Assembly (NCBI GenBank): GCA_046080565.1
Contig: JBJTUF010000290.1
Span: forward strand, 1-15,864
DNA length: 15,864 bases
DNA from: Cuspidothrix sp046080565
Lineage (GTDB): Bacteria > Cyanobacteriota > Cyanobacteriia > Cyanobacteriales > Nostocaceae
Direction: 5' to 3'
The first letter of the stretch is position 1. Each line of letters begins with the position of its first letter. The position numbers and the translations under genes were made by a program. Of the stretch, positions 6,937-14,396 are shown one piece after another. The notes beneath the pieces were generated by a model. The model did no database searches. It was given only the letters and a program-made list of their open reading frames with translations, and was not told where the DNA came from.

Positions 6937-8400
6937 ATGTCTAACTCTCTCAAAGCATCAACCCAAGGATTAGAAATTGTTGATAAAGCCCGTCAACGCT
7001 TAGGATGGACTAAAACCAATACTGCGCGATGGTGGCAAGATGCCCATACTTCTAAGGCTACTTTACGCCGGTTTTGGCAGGGCGATCGCATTCAAAAGGA
7101 AATTTTCATCGCTATCTGTCAAGTTGTAGGGATTAGTAATTGGGAAAGTATCGCAGAGTTAAATGATATCAATATAGATAAGTTTACACCCTATTTAGAT
7201 TGGGATGAAGCACCTAATCTAGAAAGTTTTTATGGAAGAAAACAGGAATTATTAAAATTAGCAGAATGGATTAAAAATGGCTGTAAATTAATTAATGTTA
7301 CTGGTATTGCCGGCATTGGTAAAACTGCTTTAGTATTAGCTTTAGTAGATGAAATTCAAACTCAATTGGATGGTTTAATTTGGAAATCCATTCAGAATGT
7401 AGCATCAGTTAATGATTTATTAACTCATTTATTAAATAAATTTAATTTACCCCCTCATGCTGGTATTTATCAACTTGTCAATTATCTACAAAAACATCGC
7501 TGTTTAATAATTTTAGATGGCATAGATAATATTAGTGAAAATTTAGAACTAAATCAATTTATCCAAAAATTAAGTCTTTATCGTCATCAAAGTTGTATAA
7601 TTACAACCAGTCGCAGCAAACAAAATAATACAGAAAATAATCCCAAAATAGTTGCTAATTTAACCTTAAATGGGTTATCAAAACCGGAAGCTTTAGAATT
7701 ATTAAATTCACGGGGCTTTACAGGCCAAGAATTAGGAATATCTGCCTTAATTCAACTTTATCGTGGTAATCCTTTAGGGTTAAAATTGGTAACACCGTTA
7801 ATTCAATCTATGTTTGCTGGTAACGTAGCTGCATTTATCAATCAGAATACTTTAATTGTAGGCGATCGCTTGCGAATTATCCTTAAAGAACAATTAGAAA
7901 CTCTCTCAGAATTAGAACAAGAAATTATTTACTGGTTAGCTATTTGGCAAGAACCAATATCTTTTGCTCGTTTACAAAGTCATTTACTGATATCTATTGA
8001 TCCAACTAAAGTTTTCACCGCAATTCTCGAAATAGAACAAAAATCACTTTTAGAAAAATGGGTAAATGATTATGAACCAGCTTTCACGTTACAACCATTA
8101 GTAATGAAAGTAGTCACCGATGAATTAATTGAAAATACAACACAAGAAATTAAAAGATTTACCAAAAATCAAGATATTAGTAATTTAAAAATATTGAGAA
8201 GTCATTGGTTATTACGTCCAGGGACAGATGACATTGCTGGGGAAAAAATTATTAAGCAATTGCGAGAAAATTTATTACAAATTTATGGTGTTAATTTAAC
8301 CCAAGTATTACAACAGATTTTATTACTTTTAGAAAATAAATCTCCCTTAGCAGTTGGTTATATTGGGTGTAATATTATAGCGTTGGAAAATTTCAATTAA
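6937..8400 (+). CDS. short STAND (NB-ARC-type) ATPase with N-terminal HTH-like domain
   Basis: This is a predicted signal-transduction ATPase of the STAND class. Residues 1-75 form a small helical HTH-like domain (KARQRLGWTK...LRRFWQGDRI...FIAICQVVGI), a common N-terminus in cyanobacterial NB-ARC proteins. The linker carries the characteristic LDWDEAPNLESFYGRKQEL (87-105). The NB-ARC core has Walker A GIAGIGKT (123-130), Walker B LIILDGIDNI (190-199), sensor-like IITTSR (221-226) and GNPLGL (277-282), followed by a winged-helix region. I start at ATG 6937 (487 aa), because the 25 codons upstream (from TTG 6862) encode an unrelated hydrophobic peptide across the repeat array. Unlike most relatives it has no WD40, TPR or pentapeptide repeats, and it stops right after VGYIGCNIIALENFN, where repeats normally begin. 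The substrate or trigger is unknown. Confidence 0.85.
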   Translation: MSNSLKASTQGLEIVDKARQRLGWTKTNTARWWQDAHTSKATLRRFWQGDRIQKEIFIAICQVVGISNWESIAELNDINIDKFTPYLDWDEAPNLESFYGRKQELLKLAEWIKNGCKLINVTGIAGIGKTALVLALVDEIQTQLDGLIWKSIQNVASVNDLLTHLLNKFNLPPHAGIYQLVNYLQKHRCLIILDGIDNISENLELNQFIQKLSLYRHQSCIITTSRSKQNNTENNPKIVANLTLNGLSKPEALELLNSRGFTGQELGISALIQLYRGNPLGLKLVTPLIQSMFAGNVAAFINQNTLIVGDRLRIILKEQLETLSELEQEIIYWLAIWQEPISFARLQSHLLISIDPTKVFTAILEIEQKSLLEKWVNDYEPAFTLQPLVMKVVTDELIENTTQEIKRFTKNQDISNLKILRSHWLLRPGTDDIAGEKIIKQLRENLLQIYGVNLTQVLQQILLLLENKSPLAVGYIGCNIIALENFN

Positions 8401-8492
8401 TCCCAAGTAGAGAAAATATAGATTTATCAAGTAAAAGATGATTATACTTGGAGCTACAATTAAAATTGTTGTGATGTTATCTATTAGCGAAA
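8401..8492 (+). other. short gap, possible eroded 3' end of the STAND gene
   Basis: Just after the stop at 8398-8400, the neighbouring frame continues as LIPSRENIDLSSKR before a stop. Other frames continue with LYLELQLKLL. The IDLSS element could correspond to the DLS-type motif that opens the sensor region in longer cyanobacterial STAND proteins. This is a weak indication that the gene was truncated by frameshift. No terminator is visible, so the next gene may be cotranscribed. Confidence 0.25.
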
Positions 8493-10337
8493 GTGTCAGA
8501 CTCTTTACCATTACGCGACCATTATCTCGCTTTAATTAACGATATTATCGAAACCACTCTCAAGGGCAAAATTAGCTCAGTAGAGCAGGTTTATCAAATG
8601 TTAGTCAAAGGGATCACTTCCGGGACTGGGGAGGTGTTTGAGTTAGTTTTGAGCGATCGCTTACATACTCTACAATCTCAGGTAGACTCGGAAACGGACG
8701 AACTAAAAAAAGCTAAAGCTACCCGCAGTTTACGCGCTGCTAAAACTATCCAAACGCAATGGCAACGCTGGCAAGAACAAAATAAAGCCAATGAAGTTAT
8801 AGCTTTGTCTATGCGGGAAATTACTACAGCTACCTCAGATCAACGCTTAACGGCTTTATTGCGAGCTATAGATCCCAATCAAAAGTATCCTTTAAATTTA
8901 TCCCAACTGCAACAATTAGCCAAATCTTTACAACAATTTGCCAGTGCTAATGAAGATTTTCCACAAATTTCTGATGGAATTAATCGCGGTATCACTGCAT
9001 GGCAAAAACTCCAACCAAACTTACTTAATTGGATGTATGAACAGAAAAACTCTCTAGGATTTGGTGGTGTTCCTGGAGAAAATGGTCCTTGGGCAAGTTG
9101 GGCAAAAGTTGTAAATAGTGAAGTTTCCCAAGCATTTTTTCATACCCTAGCAATAGAACAATCAGCCTTAGAATTTGCCCAAAAATATCAAAGTATGAGT
9201 TTAAGTAATTGGGTAGAATTAGTCATAGTTTTACAGTTTTTACAACGGGGTTTAATTGGTTGGTTTGACCAACAAGCTTATGATATTCAAGCAGGCCCAA
9301 AATTATCTATTTCCACATTTTTAACCTTTGCTGTAATTTGGAGTCAATTATCGAGCGTTTTTGAAAATCAAGCAGTAATTTATAGCAATGGTGCAGCGCA
9401 AATTATGCTGCAAATTTTACGAACCTTTGCCCAACGTCCTTATTTTCCACTTTATGGTGGGATTTTTGCCTCATTTTCTGGTAGTTATTTACGGGATGCG
9501 TTAGATTATTTAGATGTTCCCTTACGTTCGGCAGAAGGTACACAAGAAAAAGCTCGAATTTTGACATTATTGGGGTATTCCCAGCGTGGTTTGGGTAGAT
9601 ATGATCGCTCTCTTAATTTCCATCAACAAGCTTTAGAAATAGCCAGAAATGCTGGGGATAAAATCTGTGAAATTGCTAATCTTAATCATGTTAGTCGTAC
9701 CTATGTGCAACAACAAAATTATAGTGAAGCCATTAATTATAGTCAACGGGCATTAATTTTTAGTAGACAAATAGGAGATAAAACTGGCGAAGCGAATGCT
9801 TTAGTTAACTTAGGTTATAGTGAAGTAATGCAAGCAAAGCAAAATGAAATTAGTGAACCGGAAGTGTATGAATCTGCCATTAACTATCTAGAACAAGGAT
9901 TAAAACTGGCAGAAAAATTAAATGATTTGCAAAGTCAAGCGTTATGTTTTAGTAGTTTAGGTATTGGTTATTTAGTTACTGAACAATACGCAACAGCAAT
10001 TAAATATTTAGAAAATGCCTTTAAAACAGCCCAGGTTTCTGGTGATTTGTATTTACAAGGTCGTAATTTAGCCTATTTAGCTGAAGCTTATTATCTGATG
10101 GCTAATTATGAAAAAGCAGTTTACACTGGTAGTTTAGGAATGTATCTTTTAGAACAAATTGCTTCTGAAGAGTGGCGACAACCTGCTGCTTTATTAACAA
10201 TAATTAGGGGACAAATGGGTGCAGATAAATTTCAATTACTCCTGCAACAAAATCGCCCGAAAATGATTGCTGTCATTGGTGTGGATGGCTATGATTATAT
10301 TCCTGAATTGTTGGTAAAATATCAAGAATCTATGTAA
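8493..10337 (+). CDS. cyanobacterial TPR-repeat protein
   Basis: The protein has 614 residues and no signal peptide. The N-terminal half (about 1-340) is helical and begins SDSLPLRDHYLALINDII. It contains a charged coiled-coil-like stretch (about 65-105, SETDELKKAKATRS...) and a conserved-looking GENGPWASWAKVV block near 192-204. I know this half only as part of a cyanobacterial family without defined function. From about residue 354 to 555 there are five tetratricopeptide repeats of about 40 residues, beginning ARILTLLGYSQRGLGRYDRS. TPRs mediate protein-protein contacts. The start is GTG (8493), because an in-frame stop lies 21 bases upstream and no ATG intervenes. It is 92 bases downstream of the STAND ATPase on the same strand, so it may supply the sensor-type repeats that protein lacks. 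This pairing is inference. Confidence 0.85.
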   Translation: MSDSLPLRDHYLALINDIIETTLKGKISSVEQVYQMLVKGITSGTGEVFELVLSDRLHTLQSQVDSETDELKKAKATRSLRAAKTIQTQWQRWQEQNKANEVIALSMREITTATSDQRLTALLRAIDPNQKYPLNLSQLQQLAKSLQQFASANEDFPQISDGINRGITAWQKLQPNLLNWMYEQKNSLGFGGVPGENGPWASWAKVVNSEVSQAFFHTLAIEQSALEFAQKYQSMSLSNWVELVIVLQFLQRGLIGWFDQQAYDIQAGPKLSISTFLTFAVIWSQLSSVFENQAVIYSNGAAQIMLQILRTFAQRPYFPLYGGIFASFSGSYLRDALDYLDVPLRSAEGTQEKARILTLLGYSQRGLGRYDRSLNFHQQALEIARNAGDKICEIANLNHVSRTYVQQQNYSEAINYSQRALIFSRQIGDKTGEANALVNLGYSEVMQAKQNEISEPEVYESAINYLEQGLKLAEKLNDLQSQALCFSSLGIGYLVTEQYATAIKYLENAFKTAQVSGDLYLQGRNLAYLAEAYYLMANYEKAVYTGSLGMYLLEQIASEEWRQPAALLTIIRGQMGADKFQLLLQQNRPKMIAVIGVDGYDYIPELLVKYQESM

Positions 10338-10353
10338 ATTGATTTACCTTGAT

Positions 10354-10379
10354 GTTGGGTTTCCTTACCTCAACCCAAC
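10354..10379. repeat. 26-base inverted repeat, copy 1
   Basis: GTTGGGTT (10354-10361) and AACCCAAC (10372-10379) form an 8-base stem around a 10-base centre, 17 bases after the TPR gene. Read on the minus strand it begins GTTGGGTTGAGGT and matches the copy at 12423-12448 at roughly 22 of 26 positions. It may act as a weak hairpin terminator for the TPR gene and belongs to a dispersed repeat family. The rest of the 220-base gap up to 10557 shows no gene. Confidence 0.7.
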
Positions 10380-10546
10380 CTACCTCATTCTGCTAGGATA
10401 AAATCTATTCACTGGAATTATTAAAATCTTATGGTGCGAATATATTCCCCGTAAAATCTCTACTCATATTAAGGATTAAATTTTGTGAAGCAATAGCTAA
10501 AAATAAAAAATCATTTTGGATAATTAGAAAATTAGTTTTTTAAAAT

Positions 10547-10550
10547 GGAG
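10547..10550 (+). promoter_or_regulatory. ribosome binding site supporting a TTG start
   Basis: GGAG at 10547-10550 lies seven bases before the TTG at 10558. This is good Shine-Dalgarno spacing and the best such site in the window. It decides the start of the nucleotidyltransferase gene in favour of TTG, because the nearby ATG at 10545 is out of frame and reaches a stop quickly. Confidence 0.55.
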
Positions 10551-10557
10551 ACAGAAA

Positions 10558-11784
10558 TTGCAAACCGCACCTGTTAAAACTGCATTATCACAGCCTAGTA
10601 TTGAAATTCAAATGCTGCTGTGGTGTTGTAGAACTAAGATAGAATTAGAGACTTTGAATCAAATTCAAGCTCTGTTGAGTAAAAATATCAATTGGGCTAA
10701 ATTAATAGAAATAGCACAAAAGCAACGAGTATTACCTCTATTATATTATAGTCTTTCTAGGCATTTTTCAGAAGTAGTTCCAAAAACAATTTTGAGCAAA
10801 TTAAGACTAGATTTTTTGTCTCAAACTCGGCGAAGTTTACTTCTAAGTGGGGAATTAGTGCGGCTAATAAATTTATTTGCATCGGAAAAAATATCAGTTA
10901 TTCCCTTTAAAGGACCAGTGTTATCTGCCAGTGTTTATGGTAATTTATCTCTGCGACAGTTTAGTGATTTAGATATTTTAGTTCACCCTCAAGATGTGGA
11001 AAAAGCTAAAAATCTGTTTCTGTCTCAGGGTTATAATATGAAGATTGAAAGGATCGAAGTTACCGAAGAGCAAAAAGCTAAATTTGTCGCATCTCAAAGT
11101 ATTTATAAATTAGTTCGTGAAACTGCTTATCCTTTTGTTCATCCTGAAACAGAATTAGTAGTAGAACTGCACTGGGGAGTAATGCCAAATTATTTTGCTT
11201 TCCCGATTGATTCTGAATTATTATGGCAAGATTTAGAATCAGTTACTATTGCTGATCATAGTGTTCCTAATCTGTCTCCAGAAAATACTCTATTGATGTT
11301 AGCTGGACATGGCACAAAAGACTGTTGGGAAAACTTAGCTCGCATTTGTGATATCGCTGAATTAATTCGCTCTCATCCTCAGTTAAATTGGAATAAGTTG
11401 ATAGATATTGCCAGAATTAAAGGCGGTTTAAGACTCTTATTTTTAGCTTTGACATTAGCACAAAATATTTTAGGAACTACTTTACCTGAGGAAGTTTGCC
11501 AACAAATTCAAGCAGATTCAAAAGTTAGTTTACTGGAAGTTGAAGTCAGACAAAATCTGTTTCAAAAGACTGAACAATCATACCAGGACGGAAGTGTTAC
11601 TCGCTTTCATCTGAATGTGAGGGAACGTCTACAGGATAAAATAGTGTATTTTTGGCGTTTGCTAACAATACCAACAACTTCAGATTGGTTAGTATTACCT
11701 TTGTCCGAATTTCCTGTGTTTATTTACTATTTATTGCGACCAATACGGTTATTAGGAGAGCAAATATTAAGAAAAGTTAACTAG
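10558..11784 (+). CDS. nucleotidyltransferase family protein (PF14907-like)
   Basis: This is a member of the large uncharacterised nucleotidyltransferase family (NTP_transf_5 type) often found near PqqD-like proteins and HPr-kinase-like proteins in peptide-modification and polysaccharide clusters. The N-terminal helical part (about 15-100) precedes the catalytic core. That core comprises VIPFKGP (114-120), then YGNLSLRQFSDLDILV (127-142) with the metal-binding pair Asp137/Asp139, and the likely third carboxylate Glu203 in VVELHWGV. These residues predict nucleotidyl transfer, but the substrate is unknown. The C-terminal part is helical. At 408 residues it is a normal length. The start is TTG, supported by GGAG seven bases upstream. 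It is the first gene of the co-directional NTase-PqqD-kinase-glycosyltransferase cluster. Confidence 0.85.
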   Translation: MQTAPVKTALSQPSIEIQMLLWCCRTKIELETLNQIQALLSKNINWAKLIEIAQKQRVLPLLYYSLSRHFSEVVPKTILSKLRLDFLSQTRRSLLLSGELVRLINLFASEKISVIPFKGPVLSASVYGNLSLRQFSDLDILVHPQDVEKAKNLFLSQGYNMKIERIEVTEEQKAKFVASQSIYKLVRETAYPFVHPETELVVELHWGVMPNYFAFPIDSELLWQDLESVTIADHSVPNLSPENTLLMLAGHGTKDCWENLARICDIAELIRSHPQLNWNKLIDIARIKGGLRLLFLALTLAQNILGTTLPEEVCQQIQADSKVSLLEVEVRQNLFQKTEQSYQDGSVTRFHLNVRERLQDKIVYFWRLLTIPTTSDWLVLPLSEFPVFIYYLLRPIRLLGEQILRKVN

Positions 11785-11946
11785 AATGATTGGCGATCGC
11801 TATTGCCAAAGATAATAAAACTCACATACCACAAGACCTTTCATGACTAAGTAAAATTCTTTATTAAATCTTAAAAAAGATTGTTACCAAATTTACCTAA
11901 GATTATGTTTAGGTTAATTAAAAGATGTATTGAGCTTAACAAGATC
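11785..11946 (+). other. gap with HIP1 hairpin before the PqqD-like gene
   Basis: TTGGCGAT (11790-11797) can pair with ATTGCCAA (11802-11809), with one wobble pair and a 4-base loop that splits a HIP1 octamer. It lies 6 bases after the nucleotidyltransferase stop and could be a weak terminator or a processing site. The open frame of the next gene extends back to a TTG at 11881, but that segment (PNLPKIMFRLIKRC...) looks non-homologous to PqqD. I found no separate precursor-peptide ORF in this gap. Confidence 0.4.
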
Positions 11947-12399
11947 ATGAATTTATCTGAACAATTTAAAATCAATGTTCCCAAGGTTGTCCATGAAATG
12001 ATTGAGGGTGAAGTTGTTATCGTCAATCTTGAGGGTGGAGATTATTATAGTCTGGTGACAGTGGGAGCAGATATTTGGGAAAAACTTGCTAGAGGTCTTT
12101 CCAGAGGGGAGATTTTGGCAGAAATGGTTAATAGTTATGACAGCAGCAGCGAAACAATAACCACTGCTGTGAATAACTTAATTGCCGAATTAGAGCGGGA
12201 AAATTTGATTAGAATTGATTCAACTGATGGGGATAATCAGACTTCTACAACTAATCATAATTCCTTAACTCAGGCTACCGAAAAGCTGAAGTTTGAACCA
12301 CCAACTCTAAATAAATATACAGACATGGAAGAATTACTAGCTTTAGATCCCATCCATGATGTAGAAGCAGAAGTGGGTTGGCCAAGTGCTAAAGGTTAA
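11947..12399 (+). CDS. PqqD-like (RRE) protein with leader-like C-terminal tail
   Basis: Residues about 7-90 form a PqqD-fold RiPP recognition element: VVHEMIEGEVVIVNLEGGDYYSL, a three-helix region with GADIWEKLARGLSRGEI, and a final helix AVNNLIAELERENLIRI. This fold binds leader peptides for modifying enzymes. A Ser/Thr/Asn-rich linker (91-112) leads to a distinctive tail: FEPPTL (116-121), Y124, DMEELLALDPIHDVE (126-140) and GWPSAKG (144-150). FEPPTL fits the YxxPxL-type motif found in lasso-peptide leaders, so the tail may be a cis substrate or recognition segment. I start at ATG 11947 (150 aa), since the upstream extension to TTG 11881 is basic and unlike the family. It lies between a nucleotidyltransferase and an HPr-kinase-like gene, both recurrent partners of such proteins. 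What is modified is not shown. Confidence 0.85.
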   Translation: MNLSEQFKINVPKVVHEMIEGEVVIVNLEGGDYYSLVTVGADIWEKLARGLSRGEILAEMVNSYDSSSETITTAVNNLIAELERENLIRIDSTDGDNQTSTTNHNSLTQATEKLKFEPPTLNKYTDMEELLALDPIHDVEAEVGWPSAKG

Positions 12400-12422
12400 C
12401 TTAGTCAATGGAATTTTTGTAA

Positions 12423-12448
12423 GTTGGGTTGAGGTGACAAAACCCAAC
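12423..12448. repeat. 26-base inverted repeat, copy 2
   Basis: GTTGGGTTGAGGT opens this copy and AACCCAAC closes it. It has an 8-base stem and a 10-base centre (GAGGTGACAA). It is the same element as 10354-10379 in opposite orientation. It lies in the 78-base gap between the PqqD-like gene and the kinase-like gene and could tune readthrough between them. Confidence 0.7.
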
Positions 12449-12477
12449 AGAAATTATAGAAATAAAAGTGAATCTAA

Positions 12478-13566
12478 ATGATTAAAACCGATATTGAACA
12501 ATCTGATATCTCAATTCAAACAGACCAAACAGACCCAATTGCTTTTTTTGATGCAACTTATGAACTATACCAAAAAGCCGAAGTATCTGCGGGGGGTGCA
12601 GTTAATCGGTTTTATGATATTAGTGGGTTTAAAATTCAGTTGCGGTTTGCAGGTTCAGCTTTAATTCCTTATCAAACTCCGGCTTTAGCACATTTAGAAA
12701 TAGCAGCAGTTGACGATCCCGATTTAACAATTTGTTTGTGGGATAGTACATCAACAAATACTATTATGCCTCCTCCTCCTTGGAGTAGGAATCATCACCA
12801 TCCCAAACGCGGAGAAATTCACGGATACAATACTGAACGCATACATACAAGTTTCCAATGGGGTGCGTTTGCATTAAGTCTGTTGGATAGCGATCGCAAT
12901 TTGGGTATTTATTGGGTAGAAACAACAGAACAAATTCCCTATTGGGAAACCGGTTCACCCCTGAGAACTATTTTGAACGTCTGGATGAGTAAGCGGGGAA
13001 TACAACTGGTTCATGCAGGTGCGGTAGGACTTCCCAGTGGCGGTGTATTGTTAGTCGGAAAAGGTGGATCGGGAAAATCAACAACGGCTTTAACTTGCCT
13101 AAATTCTGAGCTTTTTTATGCCAGTGATGATTACAGTTTAATCACCTGTGAACCTAAACCAACGGTTTTTAGTATTTATAATACAGGTAAAAAGAATGCT
13201 GATGATATCAACAGATTACCATTTTTAGCTCAGTCCATCAGTAATAGCGATCGCCTGGATTCAGAAAAAGCAGTTTATTTCATCAACAAACATTTTCCTG
13301 AAAAAATATTGAAAAGCTTTCCCATTCGTGCGGTTTTAGTGCCACGCATTACCGGAAAAACAGATACTTCTTTAACAGCTACCTCTGCTGCTGCTGCTTT
13401 AGCTTCCCTTGTACCCAGTACGATGATTCAATTACCTGGTGCTGGCAAAGAAGCTTGTCAAATTATGATGCAAGTCTTGAAACAAGTTCCTTGTTATTAT
13501 CTAGAACTTGGTACAGATTTAAAACAAATTCCTCAAGTGATTTTCAACCTGATTACAAACTCATAA
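12478..13566 (+). CDS. HPr kinase-like P-loop protein (serine kinase family)
   Basis: This protein resembles the HPr serine kinase C-terminal domain family. The conserved core includes the histidine-led segment HAGAVG (179-184), the P-loop GKGGSGKST (194-202) and acidic ASDDYSL (215-221), likely for metal and phosphoryl transfer. The N-terminal half (1-165) is a beta-rich domain with an unusual MPPPPW (97-102) and HHH (106-108) stretch. Length (362) is typical of the stand-alone versions found near PqqD-like proteins. In lasso-peptide clusters such kinases phosphorylate a serine near the substrate's C-terminus. Here the preceding gene's tail contains Ser147, but phosphorylation of it is inference. 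The ATG start is 78 bases after the PqqD-like gene and its end is 3 bases before the first glycosyltransferase, which suggests one operon. Confidence 0.85.
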   Translation: MIKTDIEQSDISIQTDQTDPIAFFDATYELYQKAEVSAGGAVNRFYDISGFKIQLRFAGSALIPYQTPALAHLEIAAVDDPDLTICLWDSTSTNTIMPPPPWSRNHHHPKRGEIHGYNTERIHTSFQWGAFALSLLDSDRNLGIYWVETTEQIPYWETGSPLRTILNVWMSKRGIQLVHAGAVGLPSGGVLLVGKGGSGKSTTALTCLNSELFYASDDYSLITCEPKPTVFSIYNTGKKNADDINRLPFLAQSISNSDRLDSEKAVYFINKHFPEKILKSFPIRAVLVPRITGKTDTSLTATSAAAALASLVPSTMIQLPGAGKEACQIMMQVLKQVPCYYLELGTDLKQIPQVIFNLITNS

Positions 13567-13569
13567 TAA

Positions 13570-14364
13570 ATGGAAAATAATCAATTATTTGTTAGCGTCA
13601 TTATCCCAGTTTACAACGGACAAAAATACTTAGCTGAAGCCATTGAAAATGTCAAACAGCAAAATTATCAACCATTAGAAATCATTGTTATTGATGATGG
13701 TTCGACAGATGCAACTGCGGAAATAGCTGCAAAATATCAAGATACTATTCGCTATCTTTATCAAGAAAATAGCGGACCAGCAGCCGCTAGAAACCTTGGC
13801 ATAAATATGGCAAAGGGTGAAGTAATTACTTTTTTAGATGTTGATGATATTTGGTTAGAGGATAAACTAAAAGTGCAAGTAGACTACTTCGCAAATAACC
13901 CCTCTGTGGAGATTGTACAGGGATTAATTCAACAAATTGAGCGTTTTGAAGACCCTGAAAATCATGATTCAATCTTTCAAACCCTTTCTAATCCCTATCA
14001 ATTTATTAATTTAGGTAGTGCAATTTATCGAAAATCTGTGTTTGACAAAATTGGTTTAATTGATGAAACACTCAATTATGCTGAAGATTATGATTGGTTT
14101 CTACGAGCTTGGGAAAATAATATTTCTAAAGTAGTTTTGGATCGAGTAATGCTATTTTATAGAAAGCATGATAACAGCATGACTAAGGGAAAACAATTAG
14201 TAGAGCTTGGGTTTGTCAGAATTTATAAAAAACATCTGGATCGCTGTAGGGAAAAAGGAAAATTTACTAGATTGGCTGAATTACCACCTTTAACAGAATA
14301 TATTGGTATAGCTCCTCCTGACAAAGAAGTGTGGCAGTTTCAACGTAAAAAAGAAACCAATTAA
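13570..14364 (+). CDS. family-2 glycosyltransferase (first of a tandem set)
   Basis: This is a GT-A fold glycosyltransferase predicted to transfer a sugar from a nucleotide-sugar donor to a glycan or other acceptor in the cytoplasm. N-terminal VSVIIPVYNG (8-17) and VIDDGSTD (40-47) bind the nucleotide. DVDD (90-93) is the DXD-type metal site. AEDYDW (171-176) holds the likely catalytic base region (Glu172/Asp173). There are no membrane segments. Its length, 264 residues, is at the short end for the family. The start ATG is 3 bases after the kinase-like stop, so the two are probably translated from the same message. It is clearly paralogous to the genes at 14577 and 15308. Confidence 0.92.
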   Translation: MENNQLFVSVIIPVYNGQKYLAEAIENVKQQNYQPLEIIVIDDGSTDATAEIAAKYQDTIRYLYQENSGPAAARNLGINMAKGEVITFLDVDDIWLEDKLKVQVDYFANNPSVEIVQGLIQQIERFEDPENHDSIFQTLSNPYQFINLGSAIYRKSVFDKIGLIDETLNYAEDYDWFLRAWENNISKVVLDRVMLFYRKHDNSMTKGKQLVELGFVRIYKKHLDRCREKGKFTRLAELPPLTEYIGIAPPDKEVWQFQRKKETN

Positions 14365-14396
14365 TCCACTAAATTCGCTCATCTGAAAGGCAGAAA

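Noticed and set aside
10380..10557. Precursor peptide ORF before the nucleotidyltransferase
   Set aside because: The ATG at 10431 region and other starts in this gap run into stops within a few codons; no peptide with a leader-like motif is encoded.
11881..11946. N-terminal extension of the PqqD-like gene from TTG
   Set aside because: The 22 extra residues are basic and unlike PqqD proteins; the ATG at 11947 gives a normal start.
12764..12958. 64-codon open frame on the minus strand
   Set aside because: It is antisense to the kinase-like gene, with a composition that reflects the proline and histidine codons of that gene; no independent support.
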